DNA of 64,000 nucleotides from Steinernema hermaphroditum (Eukaryota > Nematoda > Chromadorea > Rhabditida > Steinernematidae), in contig CM059624.1 in NCBI GenBank assembly GCA_030435675.1, positions 9,014,769 to 9,078,768 on the forward strand, in the 5' to 3' direction. This document shows positions 1 through 15,958 of this stretch, piece after piece. The translations under genes were made by a program, and so were the position numbers. A model generated the notes under the pieces. It did no database searches. It was not told the origin of the DNA and was given only the letters and a program-made list of their open reading frames with translations. The number at the start of each line of letters is the position of its first letter. The first letter of the stretch is position 1.

Positions 1-227
1 ATTAGGCAAATGTGTTGTCGCCGCGCTGCTATTGCTGCTCGTCTAAAAGCACAACAAACTAACTTGGAAGTAGGTGGATTGCGGTGTTAATGGATAACAA
101 TAAGCTTTCTCGTAACCAAAACAGCGAAAAGTATTGTATACGAACGTCACAAACAACAAAACAGCTAACATGAAAGGATATATGAGCATCAATTCCAGCC
201 TAAGAAATACTTCAACAATGAACGTAC

Positions 228-3143
<2,916 letters not shown>

Positions 3144-6100
3144 CTAGCAGAACGACTAACGCACTGCCGACGCCGTACCGGATTAACTGAAATACAGCGA
3201 ATTACGACAATTCAAAAGGACAAAATAAGAACAAGAAATCACGGCACTATGCACAAAGCAGCAAACGGCATACACAAATCCGGATAAATGATGACGTTGT
3301 GATCGTGGACAACAAGGCGGATCAGGTAAAGACGAGAGTGCTACGAACTCAAGATGTACCCGGCAAAGCGACCACCCATAAGGAAGAAGGAACACGGAGA
3401 GCGTTTCGCAAAGGCACGAGCGGCCATCCCACATGGGAGGAACAAGTAGAGAGAAAAGAGAGAGAGAGCAAGAGAACATTGACGGCAGTTCCAGCGGCGC
3501 CGCCGCACCCTACCAGACAGCGAATCAATAGGCACGAAAAACCCCTCCGAGTCAACACGGAGAGAAAAGAAGGCCAAGAGACGCATCATCACCATTAGAA
3601 CCAAACTCCCCAAGGCGCCTGAAACGAACATGAATCGAGATTGTGATCTGCTCCTTGCTTGGTAAGAACGCACGCGAAGGAGCCGCGGAGCGCATAACGC
3701 AGAACGACGAAAGTCGCGAAAAATAGAGATAAAATGCTCATGTGCCGAAAAATAAATAAAGGAGCAATACCGTAGAGCCGTAAAAAACGAAACACAGCAG
3801 CAGACCGCTCAATTACAATGACCGGCGCCGTTGATGCAGAGCGAAAGGAAATACAAATGACTCAGCGACGCCACCGACGATTCCTTTGTCCAAAACTGTT
3901 ATACAACTACTGGGAAACAGAGCAAAGGCGATAATATTAAATTCTCGTGATCATCTTCGGACTCCACTGAAGATAGAACTGCTAAGTAATTCGAACTGTA
4001 TAACGGGACGCGGTGAAACACAAGTGCGAGCGAAGGGACTGTACGCTGACGAAGGTTACGCAAGGACCTCTCGATCTCTCTGCTCGCGACAGCCCCCTGT
4101 CCGCTGCACAAAGTGAGCTTCGAGTGTCTTATTGAGCCCACCAAAGCGAAATTAAAGCGTGATAGGCACGCCGTGGAGGGTGTTTGTTTGAGGCGGCTTT
4201 AAAATTGTGTACATTTAACTGATCGCGTAAACAAGTAGAGTTAAATACATCTGCTCAACAAGCAGACGACACGACACGTACAGTAACCAGGTGCCGAAAG
4301 AGAAAATAGAGCGAAGCAATAAAAAATTGATTTAGGCTTTTTTGCGACCGCGAGATGAGCCTGAGTTCGTTTAATTCTCGCCCAACGCCGGGTGAGAAAA
4401 AAAGGCAAACGCGCAAGGAAAGGTCAAAGCATTAAGTCCGCAGTGGTGAGAACAGTACAATAATCGATCGCTCGCACACGATTCCGGGCACTACCACAGT
4501 TCTCAGTGGCGGTCGCTCTACAAAACGCCCTTTGAACTGCATCTTCCCGCTATTTGGAACACAGAATGCAACAGCTGTTTGTTGTGGCTGCTCAAAGTGG
4601 CCACAGGAGCACTTGGCGGCGAACTCGCGCGACAACTTGCGCACTTCAGGTTGTACATGAGTAGCAGACCGAAAACGGTGCTTGATATCAAATATACAGC
4701 CAGAAATTAGAAACCAAAGAGCGCCAGAGAAGATTTTCGCCGCGCCGGATCGCGAACGAGAGGAAAGACAAAACAAAACGGACTGTATTAAGATGCGCAG
4801 CCACAACACGAAGCCGGAAAGTGCAGTTCTACCACATTTTCGCGGAAACGGTGCGGAGAGGTGAGAGCGAGATCGGGCGGCGATTTGACCACCTGCGGCC
4901 GGACAAGTGCCGCAACATTGTGCGGGACTCCATCGAATCGGCCGACTGACAACAGTGACGGGCGGTTGGCACTCGGACCGGGACTAGAGAGAGTGACCAA
5001 ACATCTCGCGAAAATCGATATTCAGCTACCCCATCAAGCCGGACTGGCGGACACGGAAGCTGCGCAGTGACCGCTATCTTGGACGGCGCCGCTGTAGCCA
5101 CGCCACGGGAGAAGGCGGGAATGCAGAAGGCGCGCGCGCTTTTTTTGGGAACCTCGGCCAGAGATCGTCGAAACCGTATCGTGATTCTGGCGAAGTGAGC
5201 GTCGGAGAGGCAAAAAACGGCGAGAACAGCAGAACCAACGTACGCGAGCTAATCGTCTTATCGGCGACGGAGTCGGCCGAATCAAACAACGGAACGCGCC
5301 GAAGCCAAAAATAGTTCGCCTTCTTTTGTCGAAATGCAGTTCTTGCTACGAATCTGCAGCACAAGATGGCGCGGACCCCGGCGCCGAAGCCTCTACTCTT
5401 TTCGAGCACGTGTTAAACTGTAGATTGTGACCGCATTTATTCGTACTTCTTTAAGTATTACAGTGGCAAAAGCCATGGGAAAGGGCGTTTCCGACCATTT
5501 TCGAGAAAATCGATGTTTTCCTCGAATTGTGGTGCGCACAGAGAACTACAGTGGAAGTTCTTGCGACGATTGACTTAGCACAGGCACGTCAAAGGCACTT
5601 CTTCGAGGACATCCACCACTTTTCTCAGTGCACTTCAATTGCCGGCCTACCCTAAGCGCCAGGCTTGCTCAAGCCGAGCTAATCGAACTGTGAGGGACTG
5701 ATTGGAGCCGACGGAGATTAACCGATGAGTATAATAATGACTCGCAGCGATCAAAGAGATGTTTACACGAAGGGGCCGACACGGCTGGGCGACAAACACA
5801 CGACGAGAAGCCTCAAGGACACCACAACACGTCGCTTACCCACGGGAAGTCGGGAGGGAGGGAGTGAGATATCTGGAAGAGGACTACACGTCGCAAATAG
5901 TGTTCGGCACGCGAAGTCGGCAAGTGCGAGTGTTTTCCGAGAAATGGGCCGAAAAGAGGAAAGAGAGCGAAGAGGGAGCACGTCGCACACGGGCTCCAAA
6001 ATTGCGCAAAAAAACGACGCAGCGTCACGGATCACGATGGGTAGCAACGCGGAACTCCGGTGAAGCTCTGCACGGAATTACGCCGAAAATCAAGCTTCCT

Positions 6101-7206
6101 CGATGGAAAGATTCTCATAAGGACCAAACATCGCTGGACTGTTGGGTGACGTGGCTCCGGCGACGGTTCGTGCGAAACCGGTCCTCCGAATGTGGGTAAA
6201 GTTGTTCGAAGTGGGGAAAAAAGGTTACATCTCGCCCGATTCGCGTCGATCGATCATCGGAACGTCGTCGACGCCTCCAACGCACCCCAAAAACACCGAG
6301 TCGACCTTCGATGCCCACAGGTTCGTCCGGAAAGGCAGTCGGCGAGGCGGACTCGGCACTCCGCAACTGGAAGAGGATCTCCGAAGAAGACCATAGAGGA
6401 TATGTGGCTCGATAGGAGTGATGATGGGCGATCGAGGGCGGTCGAGGGATATATCGGCTGACGCGCGGCCACGGCGGATCGCACTTCTGTAGCGCGCGGG
6501 TCGAGACTCGGCGCTGAATCATCCGGCGCAGACGAACGCGGGTGGAGGGAGCGCGCTATTGATCAACTTAGGAATTAGGAACGCGCAACGGGGCGCGGCG
6601 GATAATGGTGGAAGCACAGGGAGGTCATTCCCCCAAGGCCACCACTCTGCGGGCGAGGTCACCCCCGGAGGAGCGGTGTAGAAGAAGGCCCGGAGACTCC
6701 TTCTTCGAACGCACTACGGTGAATACGGACCGTCACCGGTGATTCACAGGTGCGAGCGCGGTTTCCGACGAAGGCAGCACAGCGAACAGGCGACACGGAG
6801 GACCGTTGACTCACTTTCGGCACTCCATGAGAAAGTCTGGCACTAAGGGTGCAGAGTGACCCCGCGACGATAGGACCAGGCGGGCAGACGCGTCCTCTCA
6901 CGTCGCTCACGCGAACTCTGGGGCGCCGATGTCATTTTTTCCGAGATTTGCAGCTCGCACGATGCCCGGCGCCGGCTAATCAAGAGTCCGAAATGCAATT
7001 TAGCGCCTTGGTCTGTCTTCGGGTGGTGACGAATCTCGCGAGCAAGGCTTTATTTGGACAATTCGCGCAGAGACATTAATCTTTAATGAAACCCATTGAT
7101 ATACCGGGAGGGGAAGAGGTTTGAAGCGTCCGCCCTAAGCAAAGTCCGTCGGGGCGGATAGAAGCGGAAACCAGGAAATAAATAGTCGAAGTCGTGGCTG
7201 AGATAG
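3144..7206. other. Gene-poor stretch upstream of par-1
   Basis: No reading frame here looks coding: open frames are short, unrelated in composition and occur on both strands. It contains purine-rich tracts around 3420-3480 and an A/T-rich patch at 4140-4400. Because the first visible par-1 exon begins with a splice acceptor, this stretch probably holds par-1 5' intron, alternative first exons or promoter. I could not place those exons. Confidence 0.5.
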
Positions 7207-10200
7207 CTAGAGTGTTCTGAAACTAGGCACGTAGAGCCCCGGCGGTGTGGCGATCTCTACCGTTCTGGGTAACTGAATGCTGAGATAATCGGCATCTTCA
7301 GGCGTCCGCGGCTGAAAAAAGGTCTTTTGTGCGGGGACCCATCAGGCGAAGAACTCACATTGGTACTGCGGGGGTGGAGGAGGCCACTGGCGCTGCTGCT
7401 TCTGGATTGGGAGGTGCTTCTGGAGGATCTCGACGCTCTGCTGCGATGTCTCTTCGAACTCGGGTGGCGGCCACTGGATCTGAGGCATGTGGTGCGGACC
7501 TAAAGTGATACGACTGTGCTGAGAGTGCGTGCTGACCACCACTTACTGAACGTGCTCAGGGGGAGCTCGGCCTCTGCCGGTGGCCAGCAGCGGTTGTGGC
7601 GACCTGGACCCTTCTGCGCCCACGTCTTCACCTCGCCTTCACCTCGCTGCGAAAAAGTAATTCCAAAGGTCTCTAGAGGGGAACTTACATATTGAATCCA
7701 GGTCTCATCGGCGTTCGCCTTCGTTACAGTAACCTGGCCCCTGAAAGAGAGTGACTGGAAGGAATCTGGAAGGAACATCCTACGGTTCGTTCTCCTTCTC
7801 GTTCTGCGGCGGGGGCCACACGCGTTCGATTCTGCCCGGGTTGTAGCTTGTCTTCAGCACGGCGTTGTCGATCTGAAGGAGCTGCAGTGGCGCCTGAGAT
7901 GGGGGAGTACCTGGTGCTCGGCGTTGAACTCCTGTGCCTTGACTCGGGGCACCTGTTCTCTGTCGAACTGCGGCTCCTCTGGGAATTCGTTCCACTGGAC
8001 GCGTGTAGTCTGAGCAGGCACGGGCACGATTACGGTAGGCTTGATGGAGGACTCCTGGAGGAAGCTGTCGTCGACGGCGATGCGGCCCACTTGGGGCATC
8101 TCGACGTCCGTCTGTACGCGGCGCTGTGTTTGCCAGTGCGTGTCCTCCTGAAGGGATCGTGAAGGGAGGAGGAGGTTACCGTACCTGGACGTGGGTGGCC
8201 TGTCGCGGGCCCGTCTCCTTTGGCTGGAACATGGTGTCCTGGCGGGTGAGCTCTTCGATGTAGGCCTCGCCGATTTGGTTGCTGGGTCGGGGAGCGACTG
8301 GCGGCTCTTTCTCGCCGACACCTGAAGAAGAAACAGTCGGGCGTGATCCTCTCGATGCCATCAATCGCTGGTCTCTGGCGCGAGAAAAACGGCGTCCGCG
8401 CCCACTCACATGACACCTGCGGCCGTTGTTTTGATTATGAGGTAGTTCCGGGCCTCATCAGGGGCCGTGTATGTGGGCGCGGATGCCTGGGCAGGACTTA
8501 CTCTGCTGCTGCAGCGGCTGCTGAATCTTCGGAGCCGTCTGGTGGGGTCGTTGCAGGGTGCCCTTCTTCGCTTCGAGCTGCTGTGGAGGCGCCGCCGTGG
8601 AGGCGATGGTGCGCGTCGGAGGCGCGAGCTGCGTCTGGGGCTGCGCTGGGATCGGCGAGGTCGGGTTCTGGAGTTTCTCCCCGAGAGGCTTTGGTTGATG
8701 CTGCGCCTTCTGTGGCTGCACGGATTGCACGGACTGGGGCTGCTGCACCGTCTTCTGGGGCACTTGGGGAGCCTGTTTCTGCTGGGCCTGGGGAGCGGGT
8801 TGCTTCGGTTGGACCTGAGGAGGTGCCTGCCTAGCCTGGGTCGGAGGAGCTTGCTTCTGAGCAGCCGCCGCCTTGGCTTGGGCGTCTTGCTGGGCACGCA
8901 CCTGGGCTTGACTCTTCTGTTGGACCTCTCGTTGGGCTTTGAGGACCGCCGCCTCCTTCTCTGCCTGGATCTTCTTCGCCTGAGCTTCGGCCTGCGCCTT
9001 CTGCTGGGCTTCTCGCTGAGACTTCGCCTGCGCCTCTTGTTGAGCCTTGGCTCGAGCCTGAGCTTCTTGTTGGGCCTTCGCCTGCGCCTCTTGTTGAGCC
9101 TTGGCTCGAGCTTGAGCTTCTTGTTGGGCCTTCGCCTGCGCCTTCTGTTGAGCCTTGGCTCGGGCCTGAGCTTCGGCCTGCGCCTGCCTCTGTGCTTCTA
9201 ACGCCTTCGCCTGAGTTTCTTGTTGAGCCTTGAGCTGCGCCTCCTGCTGGGCCTTTGCCCTGGCTTGGGCTTCGGCCTGTGCCTGCTTTTGCGCCTCCAG
9301 CGCCTTCGCCTGCACCTCCTGCTGAGCCTTCTGAAGAGCTACTTGCTGGACGGACGCCCGGGCTTGGGCCTCTTGTTGCGCCTTCAATTGCGCCTCCTTG
9401 GCCCTGGCGATAGCTTCTTGCTGTGCGGCCAGGGCGCGCGCCTGCGCTTCCTGTTGGGCCTTCAGCTGGGCTTCCATGCGAGCCTGGGCCTCCTGGAACT
9501 CCCTGGCCGCCTGCTGCTGCGCCACTTCCTGCTTCTGCTTGATCTCATCTTCTTGGCGCTGCAGTGCCGCCTGATGAGCGATGCTGACTTGCTGCGCCTT
9601 CAGCGCCTCTTGCTCGGCGACGATCCTCTTCCTCTCCTCCACCTGTTTTTGTTCCTCGAGCGAAAGTGTTCGCTGTTCCACGTTCGTCACCACCACTTCC
9701 GACACTGAACGAGCCATGCTTTCGAGCCAGCCGACCCTGGATACCTTGCTTTTGGGGGGCGTGCGCCTTGATCTCCTCGAGGACCATCTGCTTCTGCTGC
9801 TCGGGAGGTCGAGCTCCGCTCGAGGTCACCTTCAAAGGGAGCTCATCAAAACTGTTCGGATGCCCTAGTCATTTGTCGTTGTGTGTGTCCTTTTGTTGTC
9901 ATCAAGGTGCAAGACGGCATCTGTTCGGCGCGCACTTACCATCTTGAAGCCGCCGGTGCGGCGAGGCGGAGCGGGCTCATAGTCCTCCTCCTCCTCTTCC
10001 TCCTCTTCTTCGCTGCTCGTGTCCTCGAAGATCTTTTCTAAAACAACTTCATTTCGATCGCTTTGGCGGACGGAACGGCGCAGGTGCCGCCCCGACCCGC
10101 TTTATATCGTTGTTTGTTTGTCGGCACCAGCCCTCGGGAGAAGAGGTTAGGCCGCTCTGAGACCGGGGCCATTAGTCAATAACACCCACCAGTTAGCATA

Positions 10201-10255
10201 CCGAGGCGACGGAGAAAGAAAATACTATATAGATCTACTTGAGATGGTGAGACAT
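7207..10255 (-). CDS. Ala/Gln-rich coiled-coil protein with WPPP motifs
   Basis: I do not recognise an ortholog. The model starts with a tiny exon at 10255 that splices in frame into an acidic exon with a run of Glu. A long exon (about 8506-9679) follows, dominated by tandem AQQEAQARAK-type repeats that predict a long highly charged coiled coil, then a Pro/Gln-rich tail. Further short exons carry repeated Trp-Pro-Pro-Pro motifs (ERVWPPPQ, CWPPAE, IQWPPPEFEE, RQWPPPPPQY), and the last exon ends at 7207. A Met early in the long exon is not the start: a 40-bp intron ending GTTCAG removes it and keeps the frame open from KAHAPQKQ to VSEVVV. The stop at about 7780 (ENEP) may be an isoform end or may overlap a donor leading to the WPPP exons. 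Arrayed WPPP motifs and coiled coil suggest a cytoskeletal or muscle role, but that is a guess. Confidence 0.6.
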
Positions 10256-10822
10256 AACTATTGGTAGGGATGGCGATAAGTAGTGTTCCTTTTGGGGAAA
10301 TCGAATTTAGTTCTTTGATTTTTGTAGTCCACTAAGCATTTTCGGGAGATTGTCACCGGGAACGGAAAAAAGACGCAAGGCGTTTGCGAAAGGAAAGGAA
10401 GCGTGAGTCAGGCGAATTCTCATGGAAGGGGTGATTCTCCACGGGAAGAGCGTCGCCGATGACGAAGCCGGAGTCGGCGAATCTTTGGCCTCGATCGATC
10501 GCTCACTCACCTGCTTGGTCGGGCATCCTGGACGAAGGCGCGTCGTCGATCTGATGGACTCTTCACTCGGCCAGGCCTTCTCTTTAAGCGCCCAGCGAAA
10601 TCTATAGATATCGTTCGCATCATCGTGCCGCACGGCAGCCACCCCCTCATAAACAGACCTCCTCACCGCTCGTTTTTTCGGCGCCCGCGTCTAAAGCCGA
10701 GAGATCGAGGCACTTCGCAATTGATTCAAAGAGGCCCAAAAGATAAACAACGACGATGTCAGAGATGGCATCTTTCTCGCGAATACTTATGATACAGTAG
10801 GCAAATAAGTTAGCAGAGGTCT
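10256..10822. other. Intergenic stretch between the WPPP gene and the PDZ gene
   Basis: No supportable gene. A 119-codon minus-strand frame at 10307-10666 has no recognisable domain and lies where the 3' untranslated region of the PDZ gene should be. Confidence 0.4.
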
Positions 10823-12867
10823 TCAGAAGGGAAGCAGCGACGATGTAGGCCGGAGTTTCCGTTTGACGCTCCTGTAGAGGCGCGAAAGTCGGTCCGACTC
10901 CTGGAAAGGAGGAGAAGGGAAAGGAGATGGAGGTGAGGAGGGAGGAGTACCGATTCGTCGACGGGTCGGGGACTGAGAGCCGAAGCCGGCAACTCGGGGA
11001 GCCTCCTTTCAACGACGGGCGCCTCTGTAGGACGCGGCGAGGGGATCATCCTGACGCGCATCTCGACGAACTCGGGGATCGAGATGACTGGAGGGAGATT
11101 GGAAGGTGGAAGGGGCGAGCAGAAGCCAAGGGGCGAGTGAATGACCCAGTCGGAGCTCAAGAGAAACGATCGGAAAGCTTCGTCCTGCATCGACGACGTG
11201 AAAGAGGTGGAGGCGATACCTACCAGTATAAAGGCGCCGATCGGAGACGACTGGCCAATTCTGAGAGGACGGTGCCGGGCTGAGAAGCGTTCCAGAGAGA
11301 ATCCCCTGCGGGGATCGTCGAGATGCTCCGAATCCGCGTAGTCGAACGAGAGAGACCACGCGAAGAGGCGAGGAGATAGAGGGATTGAGTGGGCGATTTC
11401 GAGGAACGGAGTGTGGAGGGGCTCAACGGATACGGTAGAGGCCCTTTCGAGGCGCGTGGGTACCTCGAGGATGGCGAAGAGGGCCGCCGATTGTGGCTTC
11501 TGCCATCGTAGAGTGAAACTGCGGGCGACCGCTGTGGGTGGCGGTGTCACGGAAGACCTCTCTTCGCCCACAAGAATACAATTGGAGACGAAAGGAGAGA
11601 ATTCAGAGAATGTCCTTATCCTCGGCAACAGGTCGAATCTAAGCCTCTCCGAACGGGCCAGTCCTCCACTTCGTTGTGGGACCTTCCCCTCCGATCCGCT
11701 TCTGCTTCCGTAGTCCGTTAAGCTCCCAGAAGATGTTGAGCTTCTGGGAACCACAGATTCCGACTCAGAAGTCGGAGGAGCTCGCCCCGAGGAGACGGAC
11801 TTCTCCATCGGAAGGGAGTGCTTCTGCATCGACAGTAGGCTCAGGCACATCGGACTCAGAGTGCTAAAAATGCGCACAGTTCCTCTGGGCCTCCGGGAGA
11901 CACCTACTTGACGATCGTGTTAGGGTAGGACGAGAAGGTGCTGCTTTTGACGATCATCGACATCGCCATAGTCGACGGATTCTCCTCGCAGCTTCCAGAG
12001 TCTATCGAGGAGGCCGACCGCTCCAACTCTACCGTAATCTTGAAGGGAGCGATGAAGCTCAGAAGCATCTGGGCGTCCTCGACATCGATGTTTTCGAAGT
12101 CGACGGTCACTTTCCGAAGACGGTCGCCTGAAGGCATGCCACATATGCGTCGTCTTCTCGGTGGTACCTATGAGGATGTTCCCGGAGTCGAAAGCGGGGC
12201 TGTTTGGATGTAGTTCGGCGACGACAAGGCCACCATCGTCGCGGACGTCGAACCCGAGGCCCTGGAACTTCGATCGGAAGGAAGAGACCGCCCCCGAGGG
12301 CAGAGGCACCCCTTCGAAGATGCTCGGCTCCTCGTCTCCCGAGTTCGGACGGCTCCGGAGGGCGTCGCCGATGGGCGCGATGCTCGGCACTGTTTGAACG
12401 GAGTGCTCGTTCAGGAAACGTTGGTAAGTGGAGAGAGGACGGCGGCGGAAGAGAGAACTCGCCGACACATACTGAAATACTCTGGAGTACGATACCCGAA
12501 CTGGGACGCGCACCTTGTCGACTAGCGGAAAACGTCCGTAGTCGGGTCCAATATTCTTGTCGGAGAAGGAGGCGCTCGACTCGCTGAAATCCTCGGTCTC
12601 CTGAGTGGCGTGTGCCTTCTCGAAGAGAAGAATCTGTTCCGCTGGAAGGGAAACGGTTCGGGTGCGTGGAGGGGACGAACCTGTGCGGTGTTTCTTGAAG
12701 AAGAACCAGAGGATGAGGGCGATGCCGACGCAGACGAAGAGGGCGCCGATGACGGAGCCGAAGATCACCCCCGCGAGCTCAGACGAGGTAAGGCACGTTT
12801 CCGCCCTTGCACCTCCCAAAACGGTGCTAAGCAACGCCAGGTGGAGGAGGGGATGCGAGGATTTCAT
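10823..12867 (-). CDS. Single-pass membrane protein with cytoplasmic PDZ domain
   Basis: The start at 12867 gives a signal peptide (MKSSHPLLHLALLSTVLG), a very short ectodomain, one membrane segment (GVIFGSVIGALFVCVGIALI) and a basic stop-transfer KKHR. The long inside part carries a PDZ domain: the GLGF loop, then NSPAFDSGN and, across an intron, IGDRLRKVTVDF, ending ITVELE. Downstream exons are Ser/Pro-rich (for example near 11050-11200, VEMRVRMIPSPRP) and the last one ends with a basic stretch before the stop at 10823. Exon joins between 11250 and 11880 are uncertain: one in-frame reading stops soon after the PDZ exon, another stays open for about 350 codons. The protein is likely a membrane scaffold; no named ortholog is recognised. 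It starts 265 bp after the prx-6 stop on the same strand, spacing typical of a nematode operon. Confidence 0.6.
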
Positions 12868-13132
12868 TGGGGAGAAGCCGGCGGCCACTTGCAGGACGAA
12901 AACATGGGACGAGTTCGTCAATCTGAAGAGGTTTCGGACGCGCGCGTTTGTTTGTCGACGAGTGTCCGAAACACGAGAGCCTCTGCAGATCGCTGGGAAC
13001 ACCTTCCATCGGGCGCTTCATCAAAATGCCATTTCCCGTGGAAGAAATAGAAGTCTTTTATGGTGATGGCAAGATAAATACAAAAACATCCGAGGCACGA
13101 TGATCCCGTACGCGGGACAGAAGGTAGATACG

Positions 13133-15888
13133 CTAAACGGTGTGTTGAAGGCTGGAGTAGTGGCTGACATCGTCGGACGACAGGGACGAAGAGATCTGAA
13201 ATGGCCCTTTGCGGGATGATGCCAAAAGCCGATAAATCTTACCTGGCTTAAAGCCTTTCTGAGATAGCCCATCTTCACTGTGATGGAGACGTCCGCCTCC
13301 GCAGCTTGACCGGATTCTATATCTTCAACGGCTGCACGAACAGCTTCCATAGTTGCTTTGGAGACGACCGAGTAGAGGTCGGCGCCCGACATCACCGTCG
13401 GACACTCCTTCGCCTAAATAGCGATTTCAGAAGCAGTTTTCAACGTATCGTTTACGATCTGTAGGAAGTCGACGTTGCCGTCCAGCTTCACCTTTCGGGA
13501 AACAGCTTCCAAGATCTTTTTCTTCGCCTCTGCACTCTCGGCAGCATTTACGTACACCGTCTTATCGAATCTTCCGGGAGTCAAAAGTGAAGGATCCAGG
13601 AGATCGGGCCGATTCGTTGCTGCCATCACGAAGACGTTGCAGTTCGGCTTTGAATGGAGAGAGTCGAGTTCAGAGAGAAGCTGCGAAACGATTCGATCCA
13701 TCACGCCTCCGGAGTCGCCTGACCGGCCTCTGTTGGGAGCCAAAGCGTCCAGCTCGTCGAAGAAGATGACACATGGAGACGCCATTCGTGCACGTGCGAA
13801 CACTGAGAAACGAGTCAAACGAGGCGAAATCGGTCACAACTCACAGTTCCGAATGTTTTCTTCGCTCTGTCCGATGTATTTATTTAGCATTTCCGGACCC
13901 TTAACGCTTAAGAAGGTTATGTTGAACTGACTGGCGACAGCTGAAAAATGTGCAACGATGTTGATAGAAATGAAAAATGTGAGCGCACCTTTAGCAAGAA
14001 GAGTTTTTCCGCAACCAGGCGGCCCATAGAGAACGACTCCTGTCCGCTTTAGCGTCCTTTCGCTCCCTTCGACGTTCATCTCAAGACTTTCGCAAATGAG
14101 GTGCTTCGTCTTCTCTAAGCCTCCAACCTCCGACCAGTCGACGTGCGGAATCTGTTAAGGAGATATTGGTAAGCACTCAGAGGAGTCGTACCTGAGGAGC
14201 GCCAACAGAGTCGGCGAACAGCTTGTTCCTTATCTCTACAGCATGATCCACGTCCTTCATTCCAATTTGGCGGCGCGCTCCATCGCAATAAGCGTTCTTG
14301 GCGCTATCGGAAGCCATTTGTATGAGTTCGGAAATGACGAAACCCTGAAGATTTTCCGGTACCTTTGGTCGCTCAGTTGACATACGCTAGTGTTTTTGGC
14401 GATTTTAAAAACATCCAAATGGCTCAAAGGTGACATATCTAGCCACTCCAAACGATCGTTCTCCATAAGGTCGGGAATTCGCAGCTCACTTGTGACGAGA
14501 GCACGTATGGAAATCGGAAGATGCTTTACTTCCATGTGGTCGCACGTAAAGACCACCGAGAGGTCGCGTGGAGCAGTCGCCAGCTGGCTGCTGAAGCACG
14601 TCATCACTCGCTCATCTGAAATAAGTGCTTGGATAAGAGTCGCGAGATGAAAGCTCGATTACCAATTTCAGTGGAGTTCTGATCGAAACCGAGAACGCTC
14701 AAATCCTTGAAGACGCAGATGCACGGAGCAAGCTTTGCAGCATTCTTGAAGAAATTCGCGATCTTCCCTTCAGAATTCCCGGAAATGTCACTCCACAGTT
14801 CGTAGCAGCTGACTTCGATCAAGTTGAAGCCAAGAAGCTCGGCCGCCTTCGCCGTCACCAGCTTTTTCCCGGAACCACCAGCACCCGACAGCAAGATACA
14901 AAAACGCGAGTCAACATCTGTCCTCAAGTATCCACTGATGAGGCGGACGATACGAGAGGAGACCCCGTGCAGAGCAGATGGGATTGTAACCGAGGTTGAA
15001 ACGTGACGGATCGGGAGTTTCGAGGCGGAGGAAGTCAACTGGTAGAAGGTAGTCCGACTATTCGTTTCGAACGTAGCTTCCGAGTTCTGTACATCACTTA
15101 ATTTCACCTGAATTCGCAAATTTAGAACAAAATCTTCACATAATAAAAGCTCGTTTGCCTTGTAGAAAATGTGATTATCGGTATTCGCATCGAACTGATT
15201 GACGGACAACGAAAAAGTGTCGCCATCGCCAATTATCCGCGTCTTGCCGAAGTACTCCTCGAGCGCATTCCCGTAATCGACGTAATTCGGGTATTTCGCG
15301 GTGAGAATCTGATGGACAGAGACGAAGTCGATGTCCTGAAGTCGTCCCGCCAAGTGGTAACGCTGAACTCGCACAGATTATACACGACATATGCACAGCG
15401 AACTTACATGGATTCTGAACCGTTTCACCTCGTCCAAGTTAGCCGCACAATCCCCGGAGATGAAGCAGTTGAAGGCGCCCTCGTGAGACAGGTAGATGCC
15501 ATGGATTGAGCCGAACTCGATGGGGTTGAGAATGACCACGCGGAAAAGGCGTTCGACGCACCGTTTCCCGCGGTCAGCGACCAATCTAACGACATAGAGG
15601 GCGGAAGGCGCGAAGTCGAAGAGAACTGCGCTGGATGGACTCAGGAAAAGACATCTGTTGGGAGCTGGTATCAGAGAAACCAAGAAGAGGGACTCACCGA
15701 TTGAGATCGAAACGGTCCACGAGGCGGTGTTCGAGATCCTCCGGAAGAATACGCAGCTCTTTCGAGAAGATGAAGTGTGAGCGAAGAAGACGAAGATGAT
15801 CGGGCTTGGTGAGGAGGATTCGGAGGAGGTGGCGGCACACAAGGAGACGACGCCACAGAGGGAAACGCCGGAAGACGATAGGATTCAT
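13133..15888 (-). CDS. prx-6: Peroxisome biogenesis AAA ATPase PEX6
   Basis: PEX6 works with PEX1 as a hexameric AAA motor that pulls ubiquitylated PEX5 from the peroxisomal membrane. The start at 15888 opens a divergent N-terminal domain. The first AAA module has a degenerate P-loop GAGGSGKK, as is usual for the weak D1 of PEX6. The second has Walker A GPPGCGKT, Walker [17 protein letters not shown], the second region of homology [20 protein letters not shown], and sensor-2 region SGADLYSVV. The final exon ends SLQHTV and stop at 13133. The first intron uses the acceptor CCAACAG; other phases hit stops. All introns are short. It appears to be the upstream member of a two-gene cluster with the PDZ gene. 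Confidence 0.92.
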
Positions 15889-15958
15889 CGGGCGGTCCTG
15901 GGGCGAATGTGCGGAGACGGCGCGAAGCGAAGCAGACTAGACGGAGCGAAATAGACTA

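Noticed and set aside
5034..6522. Multiple 80-146 codon frames on both strands upstream of par-1
   Set aside because: Arg/Ser-rich in both strands, with no domain, signal or splice support; typical of GC-rich non-coding DNA.
8467..9708. Leu/Arg-rich plus-strand frames of 244 and 162 codons
   Set aside because: They are antisense shadows of the AQQEA repeat exon; the minus strand has consistent splicing and flanking domains.
9700..9717. ATG at 9717 as the start of the Ala/Gln-rich protein
   Set aside because: It falls in a 40-bp intron (GTATCC to GTTCAG) whose removal joins two open exons in frame.
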